From assembly GCF_003797125.1 (NCBI RefSeq), contig NZ_RKKE01000009.1, positions 1 to 64,000 of the forward strand: a DNA stretch of 64,000 nt, read 5' to 3'. A program made the translations under genes and the position numbers. This document shows, in pieces, positions 28,404 to 38,342 of the stretch (position 1 is its first letter; every line of letters starts with the position of its first letter). The notes beneath the pieces were generated by a model. That model saw nothing but the letters and a program-made list of their open reading frames with translations, was not told where the DNA came from and did no database searches. Source of the stretch: Shewanella frigidimarina. GTDB lineage: Bacteria > Pseudomonadota > Gammaproteobacteria > Enterobacterales > Shewanellaceae.

Positions 28404-30528
28404 TGTTTTGAGCCTTGTCCTTTTGCATGTTTTCATCGATAGTGCGCAAGGCTGGGTCTGAATCACGTATATCGGTGCTCAGCCCTTTGCCGCTTTTATA
28501 GCGATCAAGCATGTCATTCACTTCATCTGGCAAGTAGGCCTCTTGATCCCATTCTTCAAGAACTGGGACTTGAGTATTTGGCATTAAATTAATACCACGA
28601 GCTTGTTGTTCCAGCTGTAATGCTCTGAAATAATTATATTTACGACCAGCAATCCCTTCCATTGTCATACCGTCACGGATAATGGTGGGCTTAATGAAAA
28701 TCATTAAATTCTTTTTCGTTTTCTTACTAGAAGAAGACTTGAATAAATGACCTATAAAAGGAATATCGCCAAGAATTGGGACTTTTTGAATACTTTCTTG
28801 TACTTCTTCGTTAATTAATCCACCCAGCACTACAATTTGACCTGAATCTGCCATAACCGTAGTCGTTAAACGACGAGTAGAGAAACTGATATCGACACCA
28901 GTATTACCATTAACACCCGACACTTCTTGCTCGATAGTTAATTTAACCGATGAACCTTCGTTGATTTGCGGTACCACTTTTAGCTTAACCCCGACTTCCT
29001 TACGTTCTACCGTTTGGAATGGATTATCATTGTTAGAGCTTGAGGTTGAACCGGTAATAATCGGCACTTCATCACCGACAATAAACGAGGCTTCTTGGTT
29101 ATCTAGTGTGGTAATAGACGGTGTTGCTAGTACGTTTGAATTTGTATCACTCGACACAGCTTGGATTAACGCCGCAAAGTTACCTGTGGTCACGCCCCAC
29201 GCCATACCATTAACTTTACCCAATGCTTGGGCAATCAAGGTATAGTCACCGTCTGAAGTTGGATTAGTTGTCGTAACCAGATTACCATTACCATCAATAG
29301 TCGTCACGCTAGTGCCATCCTCTTCACGTGCCGCCCAGACTCCAGCGCCGACTTCCCCAATGGTTGGGCCAATGTTGTTAAACTGCGTTAAGCCACCGGC
29401 TTTACTGCCCCATTGCACTCCAAAACCAACGTTATCGCCTTCCGCTATTTCAACAATAATGGCTTCAACGAGCACTTGAGCACGACGAATATCGAGCTGA
29501 TTAATGACGCTTTCAATGGTACGCAGTTGATCTGGTTCAGCACTAATCACCAGTGAGTTAGTATCGCTGTGGGCCATAATATTGATATCACTACGACGCT
29601 TACTTGAGTTGCCTTGCTGAGTACTGGCACCCTCTTTATTATCTTGTAAGTTTTGTGCAAACCCGGTTAATACTTCAACCAAGTCTTCAGCTTTGGCGTA
29701 ACGTAAATAACGTACCTTGGTGTTACCCGTACTCGCCTGTTCAGCATCAAGTCGTTTAATGAGTTCGATTACACGTTGGCGGCTTTTTTCATCGCCACTG
29801 ACAATAACAGCATTCATGCGCTCATCAGCCACCACTTTAGGCGCTTGGCCAGGCAGTTGTGATTGATTAGCACTTGAGCGATATAAGGTATCGACTATGC
29901 GAACAATTTCCCCTGCAGAGGCGTAATCTAAAGCCACGACTTGTACGTCGGTGTCGCCTTGCTTATCAACTCGGCGAACAATCTCTACCAACTTGTTCAC
30001 TACCGCTGCACGACCAGAAATCATTAACACGTTTGATTGATCATAGTTAACAACGTTACCGCCACCAGCATTATCATTTAACTGGCGAAGTAAGGGAGCA
30101 AGTTGTTTAGCTTCAGAATTGTATAAAGGAACAATTCGGGTGACCATTTCATCACCAACACCAGGCGACTTGTCATCGGCGACACGAATAGAAGCCATTT
30201 TGGCGTCTTTGTCTTTAATGACTTTAATGACGTGGTTTTCCATTTCAACCACTGCATAACCATACACTTGAAGTACGTTAAGGAAGAATTGGTAATATTG
30301 ATCATCATTAAGTAAATCGTAACTACGGACATTAATTTTGCCACGTACTGTTGGATCTACAATAATGGTTTTATTGAGGTTTTTACCGACAATATTAATA
30401 AATTCTTGAATGTCAGTGCCTTTAAAATTGGCGGCATATTGTTCCGACCAAGCACTCGGTGCCGCTATCATTGCAGCGCCCATAAGCATTCCAGCAATAA
30501 TGTTATGTCGGATCCCTTTATTATTCAT
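28396..30528 (-). CDS. gspD: type II secretion system outer-membrane secretin D
   Basis: The outer-membrane channel of the type II system. The 710-residue precursor has a signal peptide (about 1-27, cut after SAWS or near it), N0-N3 domains ([27 protein letters not shown] and later repeats) and the secretin core with [16 protein letters not shown] near the C-terminus. ATG 30528 has AGAGGA nine bases upstream; the in-frame TTG at 30537 touches that site. No obvious pilotin-binding extension is recognised. Confidence 0.95.
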   Translation of the reverse strand: MNNKGIRHNIIAGMLMGAAMIAAPSAWSEQYAANFKGTDIQEFINIVGKNLNKTIIVDPTVRGKINVRSYDLLNDDQYYQFFLNVLQVYGYAVVEMENHVIKVIKDKDAKMASIRVADDKSPGVGDEMVTRIVPLYNSEAKQLAPLLRQLNDNAGGGNVVNYDQSNVLMISGRAAVVNKLVEIVRRVDKQGDTDVQVVALDYASAGEIVRIVDTLYRSSANQSQLPGQAPKVVADERMNAVIVSGDEKSRQRVIELIKRLDAEQASTGNTKVRYLRYAKAEDLVEVLTGFAQNLQDNKEGASTQQGNSSKRRSDINIMAHSDTNSLVISAEPDQLRTIESVINQLDIRRAQVLVEAIIVEIAEGDNVGFGVQWGSKAGGLTQFNNIGPTIGEVGAGVWAAREEDGTSVTTIDGNGNLVTTTNPTSDGDYTLIAQALGKVNGMAWGVTTGNFAALIQAVSSDTNSNVLATPSITTLDNQEASFIVGDEVPIITGSTSSSNNDNPFQTVERKEVGVKLKVVPQINEGSSVKLTIEQEVSGVNGNTGVDISFSTRRLTTTVMADSGQIVVLGGLINEEVQESIQKVPILGDIPFIGHLFKSSSSKKTKKNLMIFIKPTIIRDGMTMEGIAGRKYNYFRALQLEQQARGINLMPNTQVPVLEEWDQEAYLPDEVNDMLDRYKSGKGLSTDIRDSDPALRTIDENMQKDKAQNND

Positions 30529-30552
30529 TCTTCTCAATCCTCTAACGCCAAA

Positions 30553-31467
30553 TTATTCTGGCAAACTAAACATGATTTCGACCAACTGCCCTTCACGCTC
30601 AACCATGACAGCCATTTCGGTGAGCTCAGGCAGTTGTGCCATCACTTCTAATGCCTGACCCATATCGGTCAGATCAAATCCATTTATTGATTTTGCTAAA
30701 TCATTAGCTTGAAAACCCGCTTGCTTAAACAACGCGACATCTTTACCAGGATTTAAACGGTAACCCGCTAATTCATCACCATTACGTACCGGTGAAATAG
30801 CTAAAAAGTCTGTAATTTTACTTGGGTCTGCTAACAACTCATCACGAGAATTAGACAAATCTTCAGAAAAACGTTGATTATCGCGACGATCAACTCGGGT
30901 TACCTGTTGACCTACTTTTGCTTGTTGCAACTGGGAGTTAGCTTCACTTTGGGTAGTATATTTAAGGCCATCAAGCATTAAAGTTTCATAACGACCACTA
31001 TTACTAATAATAATTCGGTCGGCATAAACCTCTTTTAAAGAAGCTGAAGTCCCTTTAATTTTATCGCCTAAGCTATAGGTTTCTTGTTGCCCACTTGATT
31101 CAATAACTGCTAAACCTTGAGCTTCTTCGGTAGACGCAACAACCCCTGTCAATTGGATAGACAAGTTTGTTTTAGGCGCATCGGTGATTTGCTCTACGAC
31201 TTCAGCTTTGGGTTTATTGCTATTATTGTCTAAGCGACCAAAAAGCAATAGGTTACGTACACCGGCAAGCTCAATACGCTTTGCAGTGCCTGCTGATATG
31301 GGGGATGGTTGCCACATCGCAGACTGCGATGATACTGGCATCAACTTCCATGTGATCTGTGCAGCGAGTAGCAACACAATGACCAATCCAAGCCAAAATA
31401 CAATCATACTCAATAGCTTATGTGGTATTTTTGCAGCGTTGGTGATCAGTTTATCTAATAAATCCAT
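30553..31467 (-). CDS. gspC: type II secretion system protein C
   Basis: A 304-residue bitopic inner-membrane protein that links the inner platform to the secretin. It has one membrane helix (about 16-37), a homology region (LSIQLTGVVASTEEAQGLAVIES) contacting GspD, and a C-terminal PDZ-like domain (PVRNGDELAGYRLNPGKDVALFKQAGFQANDLAKSINGFDL in outline). It is the first gene of the operon, divergent from hslR across 264 bp. Confidence 0.93.
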   Translation of the reverse strand: MDLLDKLITNAAKIPHKLLSMIVFWLGLVIVLLLAAQITWKLMPVSSQSAMWQPSPISAGTAKRIELAGVRNLLLFGRLDNNSNKPKAEVVEQITDAPKTNLSIQLTGVVASTEEAQGLAVIESSGQQETYSLGDKIKGTSASLKEVYADRIIISNSGRYETLMLDGLKYTTQSEANSQLQQAKVGQQVTRVDRRDNQRFSEDLSNSRDELLADPSKITDFLAISPVRNGDELAGYRLNPGKDVALFKQAGFQANDLAKSINGFDLTDMGQALEVMAQLPELTEMAVMVEREGQLVEIMFSLPE

Positions 31468-31731
31468 ATGTTATTGGACCCTCTATACGACTTGGTACAG
31501 GTCTCTGTTCTAATTGTTAATAAAATGCGAAAATATATGTGCAGCGGTCATGCTAACCCACACAGGATAAAGCAACAACCCCAGAGCATATCGATTGGCG
31601 AATCTCCATCAAATATGCTAACTTTGCGCCCATAAAAAGAGCCATAATATTGCCCTCTATTACGATAATACACACATTGTATGGCAGTTAGGTTACTCAG
31701 TCTGTGAAATCATCCCTGTTTTGGAGGTCAT

Positions 31732-32130
31732 GTGACTCAAAATCAGCCCGAAAAAAGCTTTATTCGGCTCGATAAATGGTTATGGGCGGCACGATTTTAT
31801 AAAACCCGCGCTATCGCAAAAGACATGATCAATGGCGGTAAAGTACATTACAACGGTCAACGGACTAAATCCAGTAAGAATGCTGAAGCTGGTGCAAAAA
31901 TCCGTCTTCGCCAAGGTAATGATGATAAAGAGATTATTGTCCTCCAATTATCTGGCCATAGACAAAGTGCTAATGTGGCGCAAACCCTATACGAAGAAAC
32001 ACCTGAAAGTATTAGCAAACGGATTATAAACGCTGAAGCCCGACGGCTAAATATTTTGAACAATCCGGCACCAGACCATAAACCGGATAAAAAACAAAGA
32101 CGACAGATTATGCGCTTTAAAGATTACTAG
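31732..32130 (+). CDS. hslR: heat shock protein 15, S4-domain ribosome rescue factor
   Basis: It binds stalled 50S subunits carrying a peptidyl-tRNA. The 132-residue protein has an N-terminal S4 RNA-binding domain ([19 protein letters not shown]) and a basic C-terminal tail. The start is GTG at 31732 with a strong GGAGG four bases upstream; the overlapping ATG at 31730 is followed directly by a stop. hslO follows after 25 bp, so they are probably one operon. No clear heat-shock promoter is seen by eye. Confidence 0.93.
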   Translation: MTQNQPEKSFIRLDKWLWAARFYKTRAIAKDMINGGKVHYNGQRTKSSKNAEAGAKIRLRQGNDDKEIIVLQLSGHRQSANVAQTLYEETPESISKRIINAEARRLNILNNPAPDHKPDKKQRRQIMRFKDY

Positions 32131-32155
32131 GCGCCCAAAAAGTAAGAGAATACAA

Positions 32156-33016
32156 ATGAACAACGATATTTTACATCGCTACATTTTTGATAATGCCGAT
32201 GTGCGAGGCGAGATAGTCCAATTAGAAAGCAGTTACCAAGAAGTGCTTTCTGCACATATTTATCCGGTTGCATTACAAGCTCTAATCGGTGAGTTAATGG
32301 CCGCGACATCATTACTCACGGCAACGATCAAGTTCAGTGGTGACATTAGCGTGCAGTTACAGGGCGATGGTCCGGTTTCTTTAGCGGTAATTAATGGTAA
32401 CAATAAGCAAGTATTACGTGGTGTTGCACGTTGGAACGGCGATATTGCTGCCGATGCAAGCTTGCAACAAATGTTCGGTAAAGGCTACATGGTCATTACG
32501 TTAACGCCTGATGAAGGCGAACGTTATCAAGGCATTGTGTCATTAGACCACGTAAACTTAGCTGCTTGCTTAGAAGAGTATTTTAATCAATCAGAGCAGT
32601 TACCTACCCAAATACAGTTATTTGCTAACGGCAAACAAGCTGCAGGAATGTTGTTGCAAGTATTGCCAGCAAAATCTGGTAATAATGACGACTTTGAACA
32701 TCTCTCAGCATTGACCTCGACCATTAAAGCAGAAGAGTTATTCACTCTTGATGCTGAACAAGTATTACATCGCTTGTATCATCAAGAAGAAGTACGCTTA
32801 TTTGATCCTGTTGATGTTACATTCAAATGTAGCTGTTCTCGTGATCGCAGTGCTGCAGCAATCAAAACGTTACCCCAAACTGAAGTTGAAGAGATTCTAG
32901 CTGAAGAAGGGAAGATTGAGATGGATTGTGAGTATTGCACAGCAAAGTACTCTTTTGATGCGATAGATATTGCAGCGTTATATTCTGGTAGTCATAGCAG
33001 CCAGTCACAACAGTAA
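32156..33016 (+). CDS. hslO: redox-regulated chaperonin Hsp33
   Basis: A 286-residue chaperone activated by oxidative unfolding, which holds damaged proteins. The zinc-binding switch is complete: CSC (Cys225, Cys227) and CEYC (Cys258, Cys261), in the CXC-X30-CXXC layout. It is paired with hslR as in enterobacteria. A terminator follows at 33050. Confidence 0.95.
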   Translation: MNNDILHRYIFDNADVRGEIVQLESSYQEVLSAHIYPVALQALIGELMAATSLLTATIKFSGDISVQLQGDGPVSLAVINGNNKQVLRGVARWNGDIAADASLQQMFGKGYMVITLTPDEGERYQGIVSLDHVNLAACLEEYFNQSEQLPTQIQLFANGKQAAGMLLQVLPAKSGNNDDFEHLSALTSTIKAEELFTLDAEQVLHRLYHQEEVRLFDPVDVTFKCSCSRDRSAAAIKTLPQTEVEEILAEEGKIEMDCEYCTAKYSFDAIDIAALYSGSHSSQSQQ

Positions 33017-33049
33017 CCAATATCGTTACCGACAACGTAACAACTTACA

Positions 33050-33075
33050 AAAAAAGCGCTTAACGCGCTTTTTTT
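33050..33075 (+). terminator. terminator of hslR-hslO
   Basis: AAAAAAGCGC and GCGCTTTTTTT pair around a TTAAC loop, giving a short GC stem with long A/T arms and seven T. Confidence 0.85.
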
Positions 33076-33285
33076 ACGTCTTAACCGTCTAAACAAAACA
33101 TCAAACAGCAAAAACTTTCAAAAAAATTACCAAACTGTTCGTTACCACGGCATTAACTTGCGTTACAATCCCCCACATTAGCTTATAGCCATCGCGCAAA
33201 AATAATAACAAGCTAAGTTTGAACACCTAACCCCCAATAGCAGTTCACAGCGAAACACGACCTAAAAGACATGGAGATCAACACT

Positions 33286-34827
33286 ATGGCGGATGTATCT
33301 AACCGCGTTCACCTCAACCCTACGACTGCACAGCTAGTAGAAATCGCGCTTCTTCGTGGAGAAGGTCAACTGACCGCAAATGGTGCCTTAGTGGCCAAGA
33401 CAGGAGAAAGAACGGGTCGTTCACCTAATGACCGATTTATCGTCAAAGAGGCAAATACAGAAGCCGACATTGAATGGGGCAAAGTAAACCGCCCGTTTGA
33501 TGCAGGCAAATTTGATGCATTATGGGGCCGGGTAGAAGCCTACCTTGCAGACAAAGAGTTGTTTACATCTGAACTCGAAGTTGGTGCTGATGATGAACAT
33601 TATATTCCTGTACGTGTAACCACTGAGTTCGCATGGCATCAATTGTTTGCACGTAATTTATTTATCGCTCCAGAAACCTTTAATCGTGGTAACAAAGACA
33701 CCTGGCAAATCATCAATGCGCCAGGGTTCGTATGTGAACCTCAACGTGATGGTACAAACTCTGAAGCCGCTGTTATTCTCAACTTTGCCGAGCGAAAAGT
33801 ACTGCTTGCTGGGTTGAAATATGCAGGTGAAATGAAGAAGTCGATGTTCTCGGTACAGAACTTCTTATTACCCGCTAAAGGTGTGTTACCCATGCATTGT
33901 TCGGCTAACGTCGGCCACGATGGTGATACCACATTATTCTTCGGCCTATCGGGTACCGGTAAAACCACGCTTTCAGCTGATCCAAAACGTTTCTTGATCG
34001 GTGATGATGAGCACGGCTGGGCACCCGGTGGCGTATTTAATATCGAAGGCGGTTGCTATGCAAAATGTATCGACCTGAGCCAAAAAAATGAACCTGTGAT
34101 TTGGGATGCAATTCGTTTCGGTACCGTACTCGAAAACGTGGTGCTTGATGAACAGCGAGTGCCTGATTATAAAGATACTAGCCTAACCGAAAATAGCCGT
34201 GCTGCTTATCCTTTAGAGCACATTGCTCAACGTAAAGAAGATAACCGTGGTGCAGAACCTCATGCTGTGGTTTTCTTAACTTGTGATGTATCAGGTGTAT
34301 TACCGCCAGTATCGATATTAAGCAAAGAACAAGCTGCATATCACTTCTTATCAGGTTACACCGCGAAGGTAGGCTCTACAGAAATGGGTTCTACGTCTGC
34401 AATTCAGTCAACCTTCTCGACGTGTTTTGGTGCACCATTCTTCCCACGTCCAGCTGGAGTGTATGCAGAGCTGTTGATGAAACGCATTGAGTCGTTTGGC
34501 AGCCAAGTTTACCTTGTTAATACTGGCTGGACCGGTGGTCCACATGGTGTAGGTAAACGTTTTGATATCCCGACAACTCGCGCCATTGTGGATGCTATTG
34601 TCAGTGGTGAGCTAAAAGATGTTGAAACCGTTTATATCGATAAACTGAACTTAAACGTACCTGTTAGTGTATCGGGTGTTGATACCGCTTTGTTAAACCC
34701 AGTCAACACTTGGGCAGATAAAGCTGAGTATGACAAATATGCACAGCAGCTAGCACAAGAGTTCAGTGATAACTTTGCAAAATATAAAGTGTCTGAAGCC
34801 ATTAAAAATGCTGGCCCTAACGTATAA
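33286..34827 (+). CDS. pckA: phosphoenolpyruvate carboxykinase (ATP)
   Basis: It converts oxaloacetate and ATP to phosphoenolpyruvate and CO2, the first step of gluconeogenesis. The 513-residue protein has the kinase P-loop [11 protein letters not shown], the metal-binding DDEHGW motif and a LVNTGWTGG motif near the C-terminus. ATG 33286 is preferred because TGGAG lies nine bases upstream; the in-frame ATG at 33271 overlaps that site. It stands alone with its own terminator. Confidence 0.95.
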   Translation: MADVSNRVHLNPTTAQLVEIALLRGEGQLTANGALVAKTGERTGRSPNDRFIVKEANTEADIEWGKVNRPFDAGKFDALWGRVEAYLADKELFTSELEVGADDEHYIPVRVTTEFAWHQLFARNLFIAPETFNRGNKDTWQIINAPGFVCEPQRDGTNSEAAVILNFAERKVLLAGLKYAGEMKKSMFSVQNFLLPAKGVLPMHCSANVGHDGDTTLFFGLSGTGKTTLSADPKRFLIGDDEHGWAPGGVFNIEGGCYAKCIDLSQKNEPVIWDAIRFGTVLENVVLDEQRVPDYKDTSLTENSRAAYPLEHIAQRKEDNRGAEPHAVVFLTCDVSGVLPPVSILSKEQAAYHFLSGYTAKVGSTEMGSTSAIQSTFSTCFGAPFFPRPAGVYAELLMKRIESFGSQVYLVNTGWTGGPHGVGKRFDIPTTRAIVDAIVSGELKDVETVYIDKLNLNVPVSVSGVDTALLNPVNTWADKAEYDKYAQQLAQEFSDNFAKYKVSEAIKNAGPNV

Positions 34828-34874
34828 ACAAGCTCCTCATTATTCGCAACGCTTTATTTAATGCGATGTAATTT

Positions 34875-34904
34875 AAAAATCCCAACTTCGGTTGGGATTT
34901 TTTA
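34875..34904 (+). terminator. terminator of pckA
   Basis: AAAAATCCCAAC and GTTGGGATTTTTT pair around a TTCG tetraloop, a very stable form. Confidence 0.92.
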
Positions 34905-35015
34905 TCTGCACAAAACCAGTTTATTTATAAGGGTAAAAGCAACTGAAACTGTTGATAGGCAGTGTTATGATGCCATTACCGTATTTCGACACAATCACCA
35001 TTCACAGGGATATTC

Positions 35016-36875
35016 ATGCGCCGCTTTTTGCTTGCTAGTTTAATGGTTAGTCCGTTACTTATCTGTTCCACTTTCACCTATGCTAACAATGCTGTGCCTA
35101 CTGCCCCTCAGGTACCAGCAGAGCAAATAACGCATCTCGAAAACGACAGCATACTGCCACCCATTCACCCTTGGTCAGGCGCCAGTGAAACGTTACTGTT
35201 AAGTGCAGATCAGCCATGGGCAACCCCTTTTGAGCAACAAGGTTATGTTTCCAGCCCAAACTATCACGACACCATGGAATGGTTAGACAAACTCGTCGAC
35301 AGTAGCGACGTGTTACAAAAAGTCAGCATTGGTAAAAGCCCCCAAGGACGAGATATATGGATGATTGTTGCGTCACAAGATGGGGTGTCAACGGCACAAG
35401 CATTAAGTGATAACGGTAAAGCAACGGTATTAGTGCAAGCAGGTATTCATTCAGGTGAAATTGACGGTAAAGATGCAGGCATGATGCTACTACGTGATAT
35501 CAGCCATCGTAACAAACGCGATTTACTTGAAAACGTTAATTTACTGTTTATTCCTATCTTCAGTGTCGATGCCCATGAACGTAGCAGCAAATTCAATCGG
35601 GTCAATCAGCGTGGGCCGATCAATATGGGCTGGCGCACCACGGCCAACAATCTAAATTTAAACCGTGATTATGCTAAAGGTGATGCATTGGAAATGCAGC
35701 ACCTCATTCAAGCGATTAATATATGGCAGCCAGACTTATATATTGATATCCATGTGACCGATGGTATTGACTACCAATACGATGTCACCTTTGGTTACAA
35801 CGTTGCACAAGGCTATAGCCCAAGTATTTTTACATGGTTAGATTCTATTTACCGCCCTGCGGTTGAACATGCATTAACCGAACAAGGCCACATTCCGGGC
35901 CAGTTGGTATTTGCTAACGATAATACTGACATGACTAAAGGCCTGTCATTGTGGAACCCTAGCCCACGTTTTTCCAATGGTTACGGTGATGCTCGTCATT
36001 TGCCGACTATTCTAATAGAGAACCATAGCCTTAAACCTTATAAGCAACGCGTTCTAGGTACTTACGTTACGCTCGAGCAAACCCTTAAAACGGTGGCAAA
36101 AAATAGCACTAAACTAAAGTCTGCGATTAATGAAGATAAATATCGTAATCCAAGCGAGTTAACCATTAGTTGGCAAAGTGAAACCTTAGCAGAAGGAAAA
36201 GACTTTAAAGGGATTGATTACCGTGTTGAGCAAAGCCCAATCAGTGGTGACAAAGTAGTACGCTGGACTGGTGAACCTAAGTTATATGAAAACTTACCAA
36301 TTGTGGCTAATACAAAAGCTGATATCACGGTAACTCGTCCTGTGGCTTATTATATTCCACCACAATGGACAAACGTTATTGAGCGTTTATCTTTACATGG
36401 TATTCGAATGACACGACTGAATAAGCCAGCCTCGATAACCGCGCAGCAATATCAATTTAGCGATCCATTATTCTCAAGCGCTGATTATGAAGGTCATCAA
36501 ACGGTAACGGCAACAACGGCTATTCATAAAATAAACGCCTACCTTCCTGCAGGTAGCATGCGTATTCCAACCGACCAGCCTTTGGGTGACTTAGCAATGC
36601 TATTACTTGAACCTCAAGCTGAGGATTCATTGTTTTATTGGGGCATGTTTAATACCATTTTCACCCGTACAGAATACATTGAAGACTATGCAGTGGAACC
36701 TTTAGCGGCAAAAATGTTACTCGACAATCCAGCTCTACAAGCTGAGTTTGATCAAGCGCTTAAAGACCCTGATTTTGCGAAAGATAGCCAAGCAAGATTA
36801 CGCTGGTTTTACCAACGTAGCCCATACTACGACAGCGAATACATGAAGTACCCTGTGTTGCGAGCATCTAAATAA
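35016..36875 (+). CDS. secreted M14-family zinc carboxypeptidase
   Basis: A 619-residue periplasmic or secreted metallopeptidase. The signal peptide spans about 1-23 (cut after TYA). The M14 domain (about 75-390) has zinc ligands His145 and Glu148 in HSGE and His246 in DIHVTDG, an NLNRD motif (Arg217) and a possible catalytic Glu in LIENHSLKPYKQR. The C-terminal 200 residues are beta-rich and unassigned. Family members remove C-terminal residues from peptides; the substrate here is not known. It is not in an operon, and its terminator lies inside the end of the convergent gene. Confidence 0.88.
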   Translation: MRRFLLASLMVSPLLICSTFTYANNAVPTAPQVPAEQITHLENDSILPPIHPWSGASETLLLSADQPWATPFEQQGYVSSPNYHDTMEWLDKLVDSSDVLQKVSIGKSPQGRDIWMIVASQDGVSTAQALSDNGKATVLVQAGIHSGEIDGKDAGMMLLRDISHRNKRDLLENVNLLFIPIFSVDAHERSSKFNRVNQRGPINMGWRTTANNLNLNRDYAKGDALEMQHLIQAINIWQPDLYIDIHVTDGIDYQYDVTFGYNVAQGYSPSIFTWLDSIYRPAVEHALTEQGHIPGQLVFANDNTDMTKGLSLWNPSPRFSNGYGDARHLPTILIENHSLKPYKQRVLGTYVTLEQTLKTVAKNSTKLKSAINEDKYRNPSELTISWQSETLAEGKDFKGIDYRVEQSPISGDKVVRWTGEPKLYENLPIVANTKADITVTRPVAYYIPPQWTNVIERLSLHGIRMTRLNKPASITAQQYQFSDPLFSSADYEGHQTVTATTAIHKINAYLPAGSMRIPTDQPLGDLAMLLLEPQAEDSLFYWGMFNTIFTRTEYIEDYAVEPLAAKMLLDNPALQAEFDQALKDPDFAKDSQARLRWFYQRSPYYDSEYMKYPVLRASK

Positions 36876-36907
36876 GCTTCAACGCTGTATAAACGATGAA
36901 ATTAAAT

Positions 36908-36944
36908 AACGCCGTATCACTCCACAAGTGCTGCGGCGTTTTTT
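36908..36944 (+). terminator. terminator of the M14 peptidase gene, overlapping the convergent gene
   Basis: AACGCCG and CGGCGTT pair, with an inner CACT/AGTG stem, followed by TTTT. The hairpin covers the last codons and stop of the convergent gene ending at 36917. Confidence 0.75.
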
Positions 36945-37810
36945 GTGGGATGCGGTAAATCAATCCATAAATCTTGGTTTTGAAAAGGTGTTTGTGGCGG
37001 TAACAGTGGATTAGCTAAGTCAAAAATACGACTGTTGTTATATTTACTGAGCGGGAACATATCTCGAGTTGTTTCATGCTGCTCAATAAACACATGTAGC
37101 AGACCTGTCGTAATGAGTGCCTCTAAACCTTGAGTAATGCGTTGAGCTAAGCGCGGGTGGTCATTACTAACAAAAAAATACATCGGTAATGGATAATGTA
37201 ATATGAGTTTATCGTACACCATCAAGCTTTCGTTACCTTTCGTGTTCACCTCAGCATAAGCCTCATTTAAACCACGAGGAAAATAATCACAGCGCTGCTG
37301 TTTCAACATGCTGTAAATTAACTGGAAGGTAATCACCCGTTCAACTCGATAACCGTTATATTCTAAAATATCCGAATCTGGCCACTGTGCCCCTTGGCAC
37401 GCGACTAATTGCTGCAGTTGCCTTGGCGTGTTTATCGCTTCAAATTCCGCGAATCTATCACGAACAATTACCGGTACTCTAGCACCCAATAAGCCACCAA
37501 CCAGAGGAATTTTAATTGCATGGAACTTACGCTCGCGCTCAACAGTGGTGCCAGCCCAAAAGACATCTAGCAAATCGGCTTTTAACATACTAAAACCACG
37601 AGACTGTGACAATGGGGTGTTGATAACAACAATATCAGCCGAGCCATAATCGTCAGCGGTTTGGGTTAATATTAGCTGTAACAAATCGTAATAATATTGG
37701 TAGGTGATATTTTCTGAAGATTGAACAGATTGAATGCGTACTTGTTGTGCGGCTAAAGGAAATGCAAAACAACAAATGATCAGCGCAACACTCATTAACA
37801 ACTTAACCAT
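36917..37810 (-). CDS. periplasmic solute-binding-like protein
   Basis: A 297-residue protein. The signal peptide MVKLLMSVALIICCFAFPLAA is followed by a domain like the periplasmic amino-acid-binding type (SBP_bac_3-like) with no attached transporter gene. No catalytic motif is seen. Such lone proteins in Shewanella relatives often serve sensory or unknown roles. The ATG at 37810 puts the signal peptide at the N-terminus and has GGTGG seven bases upstream; ATG 37831 in the same frame has GATGG at the same spacing and is nearly as good. The ligand is unknown. Confidence 0.75.
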   Translation of the reverse strand: MVKLLMSVALIICCFAFPLAAQQVRIQSVQSSENITYQYYYDLLQLILTQTADDYGSADIVVINTPLSQSRGFSMLKADLLDVFWAGTTVERERKFHAIKIPLVGGLLGARVPVIVRDRFAEFEAINTPRQLQQLVACQGAQWPDSDILEYNGYRVERVITFQLIYSMLKQQRCDYFPRGLNEAYAEVNTKGNESLMVYDKLILHYPLPMYFFVSNDHPRLAQRITQGLEALITTGLLHVFIEQHETTRDMFPLSKYNNSRIFDLANPLLPPQTPFQNQDLWIDLPHPTKNAAALVE

Positions 37811-37846
37811 TGTACTGCCACCATTCACCATTGTGATGCCATCATT
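37805..37846 (-). repeat. tandem 21-bp near-duplication at a start site
   Basis: Two adjacent 21-bp units (17 of 21 identical) each hold a purine-rich site and an ATG in the same frame, giving two candidate starts for the binding-like protein. Confidence 0.75.
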
Positions 37847-37912
37847 CAGTTTAGTCGTAAAACAATTGCAGACTAACTTTTTCAATATAGAAAAGTCATA
37901 AATATAGGCAAC

Positions 37913-38209
37913 TTATCGTTCCGTTGGGTGGATTAACGCATGCTGTTCAATCAACAATAATTTTTGCTGCCTAGTATATTTTTTAACAGTAATCTCGCGT
38001 TTTGACGCTTCACTTCGATCAGTTAATGATTCTTGATAAACTAAGGTTAACGGGCCTTTACCTTTTAAATATTTAGCCGCTTTAGGACCACTGGCTTGAT
38101 GCTCGGCAAAACGACGAGCAATATCCGTGGTGATACCCGTGTATAAATGTGAGTTTGCACAGCGAATAATGTACAAGTACCAACCCGTCTTGGCATTATT
38201 TTTCGACAT
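37913..38209 (-). CDS. GIY-YIG nuclease-superfamily protein (YhbQ-like)
   Basis: A 98-residue single-domain protein. The GIY-YIG core is present as WYLYIIRC and LYTGITTDIARRFAEHQ, with Arg and Glu in later positions (SKREITVKK). Small stand-alone members such as E. coli YhbQ may have DNA-cleaving activity, but their role is unclear. The ATG at 38209 gives the standard start; the frame extends nine codons upstream without a better ribosome site. Confidence 0.85.
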   Translation of the reverse strand: MSKNNAKTGWYLYIIRCANSHLYTGITTDIARRFAEHQASGPKAAKYLKGKGPLTLVYQESLTDRSEASKREITVKKYTRQQKLLLIEQHALIHPTER

Positions 38210-38342
38210 AAAATATAAAACCTTAAGTGTGATCATAAAACTCTTGTGCCATCATGGCATACTAAGCACCATTAAAAAGCAAAGACCTATTTCAACCAAG
38301 ATACAGTTGATAGTATTTTAGCTATTCATTAAGGAAGTTCTG

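Noticed and set aside
33150-33190. Promoter of pckA near TTGCGT/TACAAT
   Set aside because: No pair with acceptable spacing and match could be chosen by eye.
34861-35043. Plus-strand 60-codon frame between pckA and the M14 gene
   Set aside because: It contains the pckA terminator and runs into the next gene in another frame.
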